Shown here piece by piece: positions 32,320-40,919 of a stretch of DNA of 64,000 nucleotides (position 1 is its first letter; every line of letters starts with the position of its first letter). The notes below the pieces were generated by a model. That model was not told where the DNA came from, searched no databases, and was given only the letters and a program-made list of their open reading frames with translations. The DNA is from Streptomyces fumanus. GTDB lineage: Bacteria; Actinomycetota; Actinomycetes; Streptomycetales; Streptomycetaceae. The translations under genes were made by a program, and so were the position numbers. The stretch lies in the NCBI RefSeq assembly GCF_014655295.1, contig NZ_BNBI01000015.1:1-64000 (forward strand), given 5' to 3'.

Positions 32320-32415
32320 GTGCAGGGCGCGGACCTCACCAGTGGGTTTGCCCATCTGTTGATGCCCAACCCTAGCGTGCAGCGCCCGTACGGCAGCCTG
32401 CCTCCTGACACACAG

Positions 32416-32443
32416 AACCCCGGTCCCAACCGGGACCGGGGTT
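32416..32443 (-). terminator. Terminator downstream of tRNA-Leu
   Basis: AACCCCGGTCCC (32416-32427) and GGGACCGGGGTT (32432-32443) form a perfect 12-bp stem with a 4-nt loop, 15 bp beyond the encoded CCA end of the tRNA. Confidence 0.75.
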
Positions 32444-32458
32444 CAAACGACCCTACTT

Positions 32459-32546
32459 TGGTGTCCGAGGGGGGACTTGAACCCCCACGCCCGTTAAAGG
32501 GCACTAGCACCTCAAGCTAGCGCGTCTGCCATTCCGCCACCCGGAC
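32459..32546 (-). tRNA. tRNA-Leu (anticodon GAG)
   Basis: On the minus strand the 7-bp acceptor stem GTCCGGG pairs with CTCGGAC (one G-U pair), followed by A and an encoded CCA. The anticodon stem CTAGC/GCTAG closes the loop TTGAGGT, giving anticodon GAG. A long variable arm (TGCCCTTTAACGGGCG) makes it a class II tRNA, as expected for leucine, and the T arm has GGTTCAAGTCC. It reads CUC codons. The horizontally acquired island lies on its 3' side, a common position for integrated elements. Confidence 0.95.
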
Positions 32547-32593
32547 TAGGTGTCTGTCGGCCGTCGGGGGTGTTCCCCGTGGCGACGAAGACA

Positions 32594-32622
32594 ACCATAC
32601 CAAGGTTTCGCAGTGCCTTTCA
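32594..32622 (-). promoter_or_regulatory. Possible tRNA-Leu promoter
   Basis: On the minus strand TGAAAG (32617-32622) and TATGGT (32594-32599) are spaced by 17 bp, 48 bp upstream of the tRNA 5' end. Weak consensus, so tentative. Confidence 0.35.
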
Positions 32623-32796
32623 CCTGCGTTTCCCTGCCCTGGGCGGGGGGCGGGACGGTGGGTGAGCGGGTGGTTACGGCGTGAGCCGCCGGTCGGGGAA
32701 AGGGTCCGCCACCGGGCGCTGCCCGGCCGGGGCCCGGCGGCCGAAAGTGACGCATGCCCCCTGGACACCACTCACGGGATGCGGGATAACAGGCTC

Positions 32797-32820
32797 CATA
32801 CAGTATTCGTCGACTGTATG
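32797..32820. promoter_or_regulatory. Putative operator of the oxalate operon (perfect inverted repeat)
   Basis: CATACAGT (32797-32804) and ACTGTATG (32813-32820) are perfect inverted repeats separated by 8 bp, 64 bp upstream of the oxalyl-CoA decarboxylase start. AT-rich dyads of this type suit a GntR/FCD or similar repressor. A GntR gene lies at 60463-61146 but a link is only a hypothesis. Confidence 0.6.
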
Positions 32821-32884
32821 CAATCTACCGCGAGTCTACTGCGAGAGCGCTCCCACCCCTCCCCCGAAGGGACAGGACTTCGCC

Positions 32885-34567
32885 ATGCCCGACGACACCC
32901 AGGACGTCATCTCCGGCGGCCACCTCGTGGCCAAGGCACTCAAGGCCGAGGGCGTCGACCGCGTCTACACCCTGTGCGGCGGTCACATCATCGACATCTA
33001 CGACGGCTGTGTGGACGAGGGCATCGAGGTCGTCGACGTCCGCCACGAGCAGGTCGCCGCGCACGCCGCCGACGGGTACGCCCGGGTCACCGGCAGGCCC
33101 GGCTGCGCGGTCGTCACCGCCGGACCCGGCACCACCGACGCCGTCACCGGGGTCGCCAACGCCTTCCGGGCGGAGTCGCCGATGCTGCTGATCGGCGGGC
33201 AGGGCGCCCTCGGCCAGCACAGGATGGGCTCGCTCCAAGACCTGCCGCACGTCGACATGATGACGCCGATCACCAAGTTCGCGGCGACCGTGCCGGCCAC
33301 CGCCCGCGTCGCCGACATGGTGTCGATGGCGTTCCGCGAGTGCTTCCACGGCGCCCCCGGCCCCTCCTTCCTGGAGATCCCCCGCGATGTCCTGGACGCC
33401 AAGGTGCCGGTGGCCTCGGCGCGGGTGCCCGCGGCCGGTGCCTACCGGGCCTCGACCCGCTCGGCCGGTGACCCGGAGGCGGTCGAGGACCTCGCCGACC
33501 TGCTGGTGCACGCCGAGAAGCCGGCCATCCTGCTCGGCAGCCAGGTGTGGACCACCCGCGGCACCGCGGCCGCCGTCGACCTGGTCCGCGCCCTGGACCT
33601 CCCCGCCTACATGAACGGCGCGGGACGCGGCACCCTGCCGCCGGGCGACCCGCACCACTTCCAGCTCTCGCGTCGGTACGCCTTCTCGCACGCCGACGTG
33701 ATCGTCGTCGTCGGCACGCCCTTCGACTTCCGCATGGGCTACGGCAAGCGGCTCTCCCCGGACGCGACGGTGGTCCAGATCGACCTCGACTACCGCACCG
33801 TCGGCAAGAACCGCGACATCGGCCTCGGTATCGTCGGCGACCCGGGGCTGGTGCTGCGGTCGGTGGCCGAGGCGGCCTCCGGCCGGATCGACGTCGGCGC
33901 GTCGAAGCGGAAGGAGTGGCTCGACGAGCTGCGCGCCGCCGAGCAGGCCGCGCTCGACAAGCGACTGCCGCAGCTCAGGTCGGACGCCTCCCCCATCCAC
34001 CCGTACCGGCTGGTCAGCGAGATCAACGACTTCCTCACCGAGGACTCGGTCTACATCGGCGACGGCGGCGACATCGTCACCTTCTCCGGTCAGGTCGTGC
34101 AGCCCAAGGCGCCGGGCCACTGGATGGACCCGGGACCGCTCGGCACGCTCGGTGTCGGCATCCCCTTCGTGCTGGCCGCCAAGCAGGCGCGGCCGGACAA
34201 GGAGGTCGTCGCCCTCTTCGGCGACGGCGCCTTCTCGCTCACCGGCTGGGACTTCGAGACCCTCGTCCGCTACGACCTCCCCTTCGTCGGCGTCATCGGC
34301 AACAACTCCTCCATGAACCAGATCCGCTACGGCCAGGCCGCCAAGTACGGCAAGGAGCGCGAGCGGGTCGGCAACACCCTCGGCGACGTGCCCTACGACC
34401 AGTTCGCACGGATGCTCGGCGGTCACGGCGAGGAGGTCCGCGACCCCGCCGACATCGGCCCCGCGCTCCGCCGGGCCCGCGAGTCCGGCAAACCGTCGCT
34501 GATCAACGTCTGGGTCGACCCGGACGCGTACGCCCCCGGAACCATGAACCAGACGATGTACAAGTGA
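32885..34567 (+). CDS. oxc: Thiamine diphosphate enzyme, probable oxalyl-CoA decarboxylase
   Basis: A 560-aa ThDP enzyme starting at ATG 32885. The N-terminal pyrimidine-binding domain has the cofactor-activating Glu in VRHEQVAAHAADGYAR (near residue 56), a central domain follows, and the C-terminal PP-binding motif is FGDGAFSLTGWDFETLVRYDLPFVGVIGNN (from ~445). Length matches oxalyl-CoA decarboxylase (~565 aa). The sequence could also fit a generic acetolactate-synthase-like protein, but the next gene is a formyl-CoA:oxalate CoA-transferase homologue and an OFA antiporter follows, so oxalyl-CoA to formyl-CoA plus CO2 is the likely reaction. It is first in the operon behind a perfect inverted repeat. 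Confidence 0.82.
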   Translation: MPDDTQDVISGGHLVAKALKAEGVDRVYTLCGGHIIDIYDGCVDEGIEVVDVRHEQVAAHAADGYARVTGRPGCAVVTAGPGTTDAVTGVANAFRAESPMLLIGGQGALGQHRMGSLQDLPHVDMMTPITKFAATVPATARVADMVSMAFRECFHGAPGPSFLEIPRDVLDAKVPVASARVPAAGAYRASTRSAGDPEAVEDLADLLVHAEKPAILLGSQVWTTRGTAAAVDLVRALDLPAYMNGAGRGTLPPGDPHHFQLSRRYAFSHADVIVVVGTPFDFRMGYGKRLSPDATVVQIDLDYRTVGKNRDIGLGIVGDPGLVLRSVAEAASGRIDVGASKRKEWLDELRAAEQAALDKRLPQLRSDASPIHPYRLVSEINDFLTEDSVYIGDGGDIVTFSGQVVQPKAPGHWMDPGPLGTLGVGIPFVLAAKQARPDKEVVALFGDGAFSLTGWDFETLVRYDLPFVGVIGNNSSMNQIRYGQAAKYGKERERVGNTLGDVPYDQFARMLGGHGEEVRDPADIGPALRRARESGKPSLINVWVDPDAYAPGTMNQTMYK

Positions 34568-34579
34568 GGTGGAACGCCC

Positions 34580-35812
34580 ATGACGGCCAAGGCTCTTGAG
34601 GGCATCCGCGTGCTGGACATGACGCACGTGCAGTCCGGTCCCTCCGCGACCCAGTTGCTCGCCTGGCTCGGCGCGGACGTGGTCAAGCTGGAGGCGCCGG
34701 CCGGTGACATCACGCGCAGGCAGTTGCGCGACCTCCCGGACGTCGACTCCCTCTACTTCACGATGCTCAACTGCAACAAGCGGAGCATCACCCTCAACAC
34801 CAAGACCGAGCGCGGCAAGCACCTGCTCACCGAGCTGATCCGGCGCTCCGACGTCCTGGTCGAGAACTTCGGGCCGGGCGCGGTGGACCGGATGGGTTTC
34901 ACCTGGGACCGCGTCAAGGAGATCAATCCACGGATCGTCTACGCCTCCATCAAGGGGTTCGGCGAAGGCCCGTACACCGGCTTCAAGGCGTACGAGGTCG
35001 TCGCGCAGGCCATGGGCGGGTCGATGTCGACCACCGGTTTCCAGGACGGGCCGCCGCTGGCGACGGGGGCCCAGATCGGGGACTCGGGCACGGGCGTCCA
35101 CGCCGTGGCGGGCATCCTCGCCGCCCTGTACCAGCGGGAGCGCACCGGGCGCGGACAGCGGGTGAACGTGGCCATGCAGCACGCGGTGCTCAACCTCTGC
35201 CGGGTGAAGCTGCGCGACCAGCAGCGCCTGAGCCATGGTCCACTCGCCGAATATCCCAACGAGGACTTCGGCGACGAGGTTCCCCGCTCCGGGAACGCCT
35301 CCGGCGGCGGGCAGCCCGGCTGGGCGGTCAGGTGCGCGCCGGGCGGCCCCAACGACTACGTGTACGTGATCGTGCAGCCGGTCGGCTGGCGGCCGCTGAC
35401 CGAGCTGATCGGCCGGCCCGAGCTGGCCGCCGACCCCGAGTGGGCGACGCCGGAGGCCCGGCTGCCGAAGCTGGGCAAGATGTTCCAGTTGATCGAGGAG
35501 TGGTCGGCCACGCTGCCCAAGTGGGAGGTGCTGGAGCGGCTGAACGCGCACGCCATCCCGTGCGGGCCGATCCTGTCCACCCGGGAGATCATCGAGGACG
35601 AGTCGCTGGCCGCCAACGGGATGATCGTGCGCGTTCCGCACCCCGAGCGCGGCGAGTTCGTGACCGTCGGCAGCCCGCTGAAGCTCTCCGACTCCCCCGT
35701 GGAGGTCGGCAGTCCGCCCCTGCTGGGCGAGCACAACGAGGAGATCTACGCCGGCGAGCTGGGGCTCGGCGACGAGGAACTGCGCCTGCTCGAGTCGGAC
35801 GGGGTGATCTGA
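34580..35812 (+). CDS. frc: Class III CoA-transferase, formyl-CoA:oxalate CoA-transferase
   Basis: A 410-aa CaiB/BaiF family enzyme. The catalytic Asp168 lies in IGDSGTGVHAVAGILAAL, almost the same position as Asp169 of Oxalobacter formyl-CoA transferase. The glycine loop GNASGGGQPGW and the preceding YPNEDFGDEVPRSG block are also specific to the Frc branch rather than carnitine or bile-acid CoA-transferases. It would move CoA from formyl-CoA to oxalate, feeding the upstream decarboxylase. It starts 12 bp after the oxc stop. The transferase and decarboxylase together form the core oxalate degradation cycle. Confidence 0.9.
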   Translation: MTAKALEGIRVLDMTHVQSGPSATQLLAWLGADVVKLEAPAGDITRRQLRDLPDVDSLYFTMLNCNKRSITLNTKTERGKHLLTELIRRSDVLVENFGPGAVDRMGFTWDRVKEINPRIVYASIKGFGEGPYTGFKAYEVVAQAMGGSMSTTGFQDGPPLATGAQIGDSGTGVHAVAGILAALYQRERTGRGQRVNVAMQHAVLNLCRVKLRDQQRLSHGPLAEYPNEDFGDEVPRSGNASGGGQPGWAVRCAPGGPNDYVYVIVQPVGWRPLTELIGRPELAADPEWATPEARLPKLGKMFQLIEEWSATLPKWEVLERLNAHAIPCGPILSTREIIEDESLAANGMIVRVPHPERGEFVTVGSPLKLSDSPVEVGSPPLLGEHNEEIYAGELGLGDEELRLLESDGVI

Positions 35813-35813
35813 C

Positions 35814-37967
35814 GTGGTGGCCGACGACCGGGTGACGCGGGTCCGCGCGGTGCTGGACGCCGTGCGCGCCGGGGGACGGACCGCGCTGACCGCCCCCGAG
35901 GGCAAGCTGCTCGCCGAGGCGTACGGGATCGCCGTACCCGGCGAGGCGGTGGCGGGCGATGCCGAGGAGGCGGTGGCGTGCGCCGCGCGGTTCGGCGGGC
36001 CCGTGGTGATGAAGATCGTGTCGCCGGACATCCTCCACAAGACCGACGCCGGCGGTGTGGTCGTCGGCGTCGAGGGGGCGGCGGACGTCCGGGCCGCGTT
36101 CCACCGGATCGTGGCGGACGCGCGGGCGTACGCCCCCGGCGCCCGGATCGAGGGCGTGCAGATCCAGGAGCTGCTGCCGCCGGGGCAGGAGCTGATCGTC
36201 GGGGCGGTGACCGATCCGACGTTCGGGAAGGTGGTGGCGTTCGGGCTCGGCGGGGTGCTGGTGGAGGTGCTCAAGGACGTCACGTTCCGGCTGGCGCCCG
36301 TGGACGCCGAGGAGGCGCTGTCCATGCTGGACTCCGTGCGGGCGGCCGAGGTGCTGCGCGGGGTGCGCGGACGGGCGGCGGTGGACCGGGCGGCGGTGGC
36401 CGAGCAGATCCGGCGGGTCTCCGAACTGGTCACCGACTTCCCGGAGATCGCCGAGGTGGACCTCAACCCGGTGATCGCCACCGCGGACGGCGCGGTGGCG
36501 GCCGACATCCGGGTGCTCCTGGCCACCGGGACGCCCAAGGAGCGGCGCCGCTACACGCGCGCGGAGATCCTCGCCTCGATGCGCCGCCTGATGCAGCCGA
36601 CGTCGGTGGCCGTGATCGGCGCCTCCAACGAGACCGGCAAGATCGGCAACTCGGTGATGCGCAACCTGGTCGACGGCGGCTTCGCCGGGGAGATCCACCC
36701 GGTCAACCCCAGGGCCGACGACATCCTGGGTCACAAGGCGTACAAGAGTGTCACCGACGTGCCCGGTGAGGTGGACGTGGCGGTCTTCGCGATCCCCGCG
36801 CGGTTCGTGGCCGCGGCACTGGAGGAAGTGGGCCGCAAGAGGATCCCGAACGCCGTGCTGATCCCCTCCGGGTTCGCGGAGACCGGCGAACACGCCCTCC
36901 AGGACGAAGTCGTGGCCGTCGCCGAGCGGTACGGCGTCCGGCTGCTGGGGCCGAACATCTACGGCTACTACTCGACCTGGCAGGACCTGTGCGCCACCTT
37001 CTGCACCCCGTACGACGTCAAGGGCGGCGTGGCGCTGACCTCCCAGTCGGGCGGCATCGGGATGGCCGTCCTGGGCTTCGCCCGCACCACGAAGACGGGC
37101 GTGTCGGCCATCGTCGGGCTGGGCAACAAGGCCGACCTGGACGAGGACGACCTGCTGACCTGGTTCGGCGAGGACCCGCACACCGAGTGCGTCGCGATGC
37201 ACCTGGAGGACCTCAAGGACGGCCGGGCCTTCGTGGCCGCCGCACGGGCGACGGTGCCGAGGAAACCGGTCGTGGTCCTCAAGGCGGGCCGTACGGCCGC
37301 GGGCGCCCGGGCCGCCGGGTCGCACACCGGGGCGCTGGCCGGGGACGACGCCGTGTACGACGACATCCTGCGGCAGGCCGGTGTCATCCGGGCGCCCGGC
37401 CTGAACGACATGCTGGAGTACGCGCGCGCGTTGCCGGTGCTTCCCGCCCCCCGGGGCGACAACGTGGTGATCATCACCGGGGCCGGCGGCAGCGGGGTGC
37501 TGCTGTCCGACGCGGTGACGGACCACGGGCTGTCCCTGATGGAGATCCCGCCCGACCTGGACGCGGCCTTCCGGGAGTTCATCCCGCCCTTCGGCGCGGC
37601 GGGCAACCCGGTGGACATCACCGGGGGCGAGCCGCCGGCCACGTACGAGGCGACGATCCGGCTGGGGCTGGCGGACCCGCGCGTCCACGCGCTGGTGCTC
37701 GGCTACTGGCACACCATCGTCACCCCTCCCATGGTGTTCGCCGAACTCACCGCGCGCGTGGTGGCCGAGTTCCGCGCACGCGGCGTGGAGAAGCCCGTGG
37801 TGGCCTCCCTGGCGGGTGACGTGGAGGTCGAGGAGGCGGGCCAGTACCTCTTCGAGCGGGGCGTGGTGGCCTACCCCTACACGACCGAGAAACCGGTCGC
37901 CGTGCTCGGCGCCAAGTACCGCTGGGCGCGGGCGGCGGGGCTCCTCGGGGGGCGGTGCACCAGGTGA
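35814..37967 (+). CDS. Acetate--CoA ligase family protein (NDP-forming acyl-CoA synthetase)
   Basis: A 717-aa protein starting at GTG 1 bp after the frc stop. Residues ~15-235 form an ATP-grasp domain (VVMKIVSPDILHKTDAGGVVVG). From ~250 onward a CoA-binding Rossmann domain (SVAVIGASNETGKIGNSVMRNL) and succinyl-CoA-ligase-like domains (LTSQSGGIGMAVLGFA, SHTGALAGDDAVYDDI) follow. The ATP-grasp half is thus N-terminal, the reverse of the common acyl-CoA synthetase order. In this operon it may prime the cycle by making formyl- or oxalyl-CoA, or recover energy from acyl-CoA; the substrate is not provable here. Confidence 0.85.
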   Translation: MVADDRVTRVRAVLDAVRAGGRTALTAPEGKLLAEAYGIAVPGEAVAGDAEEAVACAARFGGPVVMKIVSPDILHKTDAGGVVVGVEGAADVRAAFHRIVADARAYAPGARIEGVQIQELLPPGQELIVGAVTDPTFGKVVAFGLGGVLVEVLKDVTFRLAPVDAEEALSMLDSVRAAEVLRGVRGRAAVDRAAVAEQIRRVSELVTDFPEIAEVDLNPVIATADGAVAADIRVLLATGTPKERRRYTRAEILASMRRLMQPTSVAVIGASNETGKIGNSVMRNLVDGGFAGEIHPVNPRADDILGHKAYKSVTDVPGEVDVAVFAIPARFVAAALEEVGRKRIPNAVLIPSGFAETGEHALQDEVVAVAERYGVRLLGPNIYGYYSTWQDLCATFCTPYDVKGGVALTSQSGGIGMAVLGFARTTKTGVSAIVGLGNKADLDEDDLLTWFGEDPHTECVAMHLEDLKDGRAFVAAARATVPRKPVVVLKAGRTAAGARAAGSHTGALAGDDAVYDDILRQAGVIRAPGLNDMLEYARALPVLPAPRGDNVVIITGAGGSGVLLSDAVTDHGLSLMEIPPDLDAAFREFIPPFGAAGNPVDITGGEPPATYEATIRLGLADPRVHALVLGYWHTIVTPPMVFAELTARVVAEFRARGVEKPVVASLAGDVEVEEAGQYLFERGVVAYPYTTEKPVAVLGAKYRWARAAGLLGGRCTR

Positions 37968-37975
37968 ACGGGCGC

Positions 37976-38008
37976 GGGGCCGGCCGACGGTGCGCGTCGG
38001 CCGGCCCC
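37976..38008 (+). terminator. Stem-loop between the acyl-CoA synthetase and OFA transporter genes
   Basis: GGGGCCGGCCGACG (37976-37989) and CGTCGGCCGGCCCC (37995-38008) form a perfect 14-bp stem with a 5-nt loop, 8 bp after the synthetase stop. It may partly terminate the oxc-frc-ligase transcript, lowering transporter expression or separating it. Confidence 0.65.
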
Positions 38009-38083
38009 GGGACCCGCGCGCACGAAAGGCAGGGGACGGGGGGCGCCGACCGGAGCTTTCGACCGCAAGGGGTGCTGAACGAC

Positions 38084-39472
38084 ATGACAACGACCGGCAT
38101 ATCGACATCCGTCCCCTACCGGGAGGTGACGGATCACCACGGCCGCGTGTACCGGATCGGCGAGTCCGACACCGACATCATGGGCCGCCCCCGCAAGTGG
38201 ATGGTCATCCTGCCCTGGGTCGGCATGATGGGCATCAGTTCCGCCGAGTACGCGTTCACCTCGGCGGAGGACACCCTGCACGAGGCGCACCTGTGGAGCA
38301 GCGGGCACATCTTCTGGCTGATGGGCGTCTGGGTGTTCTTCCAGGCGGCCGTGGCCTTCCCGGCCGGGCGGCTGCGCGAGAGCGGCCGGCTCCCCGCGCG
38401 GTCGGCGATGCTGATCGGCGCGGTGGGCACCCTGTCGGGGTACGTCTCCCTGGCGTACGCGCCGCATGTCGCCGTCGCCTACCTCGGCTTCGGCATGTGC
38501 AGCGGCATCGGCGCCGGTCTGGTCTACGCGACGTGCGTGAACATGGTCGGCAAGTGGTATCCGGAGCGCAAGGGCGGCAAGACCGGCTTCGTCAACGGCG
38601 GCTTCGCCTACGGCTCGGTGCCGTTCGTGTTCCTGTTCACCTCGTATATGGACCTGGGCAACTACGAGACGGTGCTGGTCTGCGCGGGCGTCGGGCTCTG
38701 CCTGCTGGTCGCCTCGGCGGGCTGGTTCTTCCGGGACCCGCCGAAGAACTGGTGGCCCGCGCACATCGACCCGCTGCGGCGGACCGACGACCCGAAGATC
38801 CGCCGGGCGCTGGCCAAGAACCCGCCGGCGGTCAAGCAGTACACCCCCGGGGAGGCCGCGCGCACACCCGTGCTGTGGATGATGTGGTTCTGCCTGCTGT
38901 GCACGGCCGGCATCAACATCTTCGGCATCGCCTTCCAGGTGCCGTTCGGCAAGGACATGGGCTTCGCCGGCGGGATCGTGGCGACGGCGATGTCCCTGAA
39001 GGCGATCGTCAACGGCACCGGACGCGGCGTCATCGGCTGGATCTCCGACCGGTGCGGCCGCCGCGCCACCCTGATCATCGTCTGCCTGGTGCTGGGCGCC
39101 GCCCAGTTCGGGGTGCTGGTCTCCGGACGGCTCGGCAGCATGCCGTTCTTCCTGTTCTGCTCCATGGTCTCCGGCTTCGGCGGCGGCGCGATCTTCCCGC
39201 TGTTCGCGGCGATGACGGCGGACTACTTCGGGGAGAACAACAACGCGACCAACTACGGCATGGTCTACAGCTCGAAGCTGATCTCCGGGCTCGTCGGTTC
39301 CGGCCTGGGCGCGGTCGTCGTCGGCGCCTGGGACTACGACGGTGCGTTCGAGCTGGCCGGTTCGATCGGGCTGGCCTCCGCGGGGCTGGCGCTGTTCCTG
39401 AAGGCACCGGGCAGGCCCGATGTGAAGCGCGTCGTGCCCAACCCGCACCCGCTCGGCGAGGAGACGGCCTGA
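38084..39472 (+). CDS. OFA family MFS transporter (oxalate/formate antiporter)
   Basis: A 462-aa, 12-TM transporter starting at ATG 38084. The N-terminal cytosolic stretch RVYRIGESDTDIMGRPRKWMVILPW is followed by TM1 with GMMGISSAEYAF. The motif MVGKWYPERKGGKTGFVNGGFAYGS after TM4 and the loop RGVIGWISDRCGRRATLI are OFA-family features. Family members exchange oxalate for formate. Its place after oxc-frc strongly supports oxalate uptake coupled to formate export, which also generates proton-motive force because decarboxylation consumes a proton. A strong bidirectional terminator follows. Confidence 0.88.
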   Translation: MTTTGISTSVPYREVTDHHGRVYRIGESDTDIMGRPRKWMVILPWVGMMGISSAEYAFTSAEDTLHEAHLWSSGHIFWLMGVWVFFQAAVAFPAGRLRESGRLPARSAMLIGAVGTLSGYVSLAYAPHVAVAYLGFGMCSGIGAGLVYATCVNMVGKWYPERKGGKTGFVNGGFAYGSVPFVFLFTSYMDLGNYETVLVCAGVGLCLLVASAGWFFRDPPKNWWPAHIDPLRRTDDPKIRRALAKNPPAVKQYTPGEAARTPVLWMMWFCLLCTAGINIFGIAFQVPFGKDMGFAGGIVATAMSLKAIVNGTGRGVIGWISDRCGRRATLIIVCLVLGAAQFGVLVSGRLGSMPFFLFCSMVSGFGGGAIFPLFAAMTADYFGENNNATNYGMVYSSKLISGLVGSGLGAVVVGAWDYDGAFELAGSIGLASAGLALFLKAPGRPDVKRVVPNPHPLGEETA

Positions 39473-39497
39473 TACGACGGCGGCGCCGCGGACGGCG

Positions 39498-39544
39498 CGA
39501 CGGGGCGGCCCCTCCCGCGAGGTACGGGAGGGGCCGCCCCGTCG
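39498..39544. terminator. Bidirectional terminator (perfect 20-bp stem)
   Basis: CGACGGGGCGGCCCCTCCCG (39498-39517) and its exact inverse at 39525-39544 form a 20-bp perfect stem with a 7-nt loop. It lies between the convergent OFA transporter gene and the Tat-exported isomerase-like gene, so it serves both. Confidence 0.9.
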
Positions 39545-39605
39545 CCGCGCCGCCCCGTCGCCGCGCCGGTCCGGTCGGCCGTGCGGGTCCGGTAGGCCGT
39601 GCCGG

Positions 39606-40814
39606 TCAGCGGTGGCGCTTGCGCAGGGCCGCCAGGTTGTCGTAGCTGATCTTGGCCTCGCGCAGCGACTGCGCGGGGTCGGTGGCGCTCGGGGAGTTGT
39701 CGTCCTCGATCATCGGGTTGTGGTAGTTGCGGTGCCCGACCCGGGAGAAGAACGTCGTGTAGTCGATGACGCCGGTCCCGAAGGGAACCATCTCGTAGCC
39801 CATGCCGTTGGTGGTGCTGACGACGCCGTCCTTGGCGTGGAACAGCGGGTAGCGCTTGTCGTGCCGGGCCACCAGGCCGGCCGGGTCGAAGACGTTCCTG
39901 CGGGTGGAGCCGTCGTGAGCCGTGTAGGTGTGGAACTTGTACTGGGCCACGTGCGCCCAGAAGATGTCCATCTCCAGCCACACCAGCCGGGGGTCGGTGA
40001 CCTTCAGGAAGTACTCCAGCTTGCGGATGCCGGAGCTGCGGGTGGGCCGTCCCTGGGCGTCCAGCGGGCCGCCGTCGAGGAGGAAGCCGTAGGCCGCGTC
40101 GTGGTTGTGGGTGTAGAGCTTGATGCCCTCGCGGCGGGCGATCTCGCCGAGGGCGTTCCACTTGTCGGCGGCCACGTCCCAGTCGGCCCGGTAGGAGCTG
40201 CCGGTGGGGTCGCCGCCGGTGCCCATGTGGGCCATGCCGAGGATGTTGGCGATCTCCAGGTGCTTCTTGAAGGTGTCCAGGTCGGCGCTGGTCAGCGGCC
40301 AGGACGACGGGATGAAGCCGTGGTTGCCCTGGGCGCGCAGCCCGTACTCGTCCAGCCAGGAGCGCAGCAGCTTGGCACCGGCGACCGACTCCAGACTGGC
40401 CCCGCCGGGCGCGTTGGCGTGCTGGTTGTAGCCCGCGAACTCGACCTGCCGGTAGCCGTGCCGGGCGAGTTGCTTGAAGACCTCGCGGAAGCCGGAGGGC
40501 AGGTCGCTGGCGAGCGGGTCGCGGGCGGTGGCGTCCCGGACGGTGTAGAGGATGATGCCGCGCTTGTCCGCGGGGACCAGGACGTCACCGCCGTGCCCGT
40601 GTCCGTGGCCGTGGCCGTGTCCTCTGCCCCGGTCCTGGTCGTGGGCCAGGGCGGGTGAGGCGCCGAAGACGGGGGCCGCGACGGCGGCGCCGGCGACGGC
40701 GGTGCAGGTGGTCAGGAACCGGCGGCGGCCGACGCCGAGGCTGCGGCGCAGCGCCTCGTCGGGGCCGTCGGCCGTGGGGGCGTCGGTGCCTGTGGTGCGG
40801 GGGAACAGGGTCAC
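39606..40814 (-). CDS. Tat-exported sugar phosphate isomerase/epimerase-like TIM-barrel protein
   Basis: A 402-aa protein from GTG 40814 with an AAGGCAGG ribosome-binding site. Residues ~29-60 form a Tat signal (GRRRFLTTCTAVAGAAVAAP). A histidine-rich spacer, HGHGHGHGHG near residue 70, follows. The mature domain is a xylose-isomerase-like TIM barrel: GIILYTVRDA, YRQVEFAGYNQHAN, LVWLEMDIFWAHV and PLFHAKDG. Such exported barrel proteins are common in Streptomyces and probably act on sugars or cyclitols with a divalent metal. The histidine tract may load metal. It is monocistronic and convergent with the OFA transporter. Confidence 0.88.
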   Translation of the reverse strand: MTLFPRTTGTDAPTADGPDEALRRSLGVGRRRFLTTCTAVAGAAVAAPVFGASPALAHDQDRGRGHGHGHGHGHGGDVLVPADKRGIILYTVRDATARDPLASDLPSGFREVFKQLARHGYRQVEFAGYNQHANAPGGASLESVAGAKLLRSWLDEYGLRAQGNHGFIPSSWPLTSADLDTFKKHLEIANILGMAHMGTGGDPTGSSYRADWDVAADKWNALGEIARREGIKLYTHNHDAAYGFLLDGGPLDAQGRPTRSSGIRKLEYFLKVTDPRLVWLEMDIFWAHVAQYKFHTYTAHDGSTRRNVFDPAGLVARHDKRYPLFHAKDGVVSTTNGMGYEMVPFGTGVIDYTTFFSRVGHRNYHNPMIEDDNSPSATDPAQSLREAKISYDNLAALRKRHR

Positions 40815-40919
40815 GGGTGCCTGCCTTCTCGGTCGTGACCTGCCCCGATGCGCTCGGGGCGGGCCGTTGTCAGTGGTGCGTGCTTCACTGAAATGGAGCC
40901 GGAATCAGCGGGCCGGGGG

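Larger units (their letters stand above)
26630..32458. mobile_element. Low-GC genomic island with defence genes, integrated beside tRNA-Leu
   Basis: GC content drops visibly from about 26.64 kb to the tRNA-Leu gene, and codon third positions become mixed. The left edge cuts a protein-coding gene near 26635. The right part holds the C-terminal remnant of a large serine recombinase and lies next to tRNA-Leu(GAG). The cargo is a CD-NTase, a Cap15-like effector, a DAC-domain protein and an Mrr-like nuclease. I could not find flanking direct repeats by eye. The element is probably no longer mobile because its only visible recombinase is truncated and frameshifted. Confidence 0.7.
32547..32884. other. 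338-bp intergenic region between tRNA-Leu and the oxalate operon
   Basis: This gap holds the leader and likely promoter of the divergent tRNA-Leu on its left, and the inverted repeat at 32797-32820 plus the leader of the oxalyl-CoA decarboxylase gene on its right. I see no further gene in it; GC content is back to chromosomal level. Confidence 0.6.

Noticed and set aside
32825..36538. A 1237-residue minus-strand open frame opposite oxc/frc
   Set aside because: Antisense shadow of strongly recognisable plus-strand enzymes.
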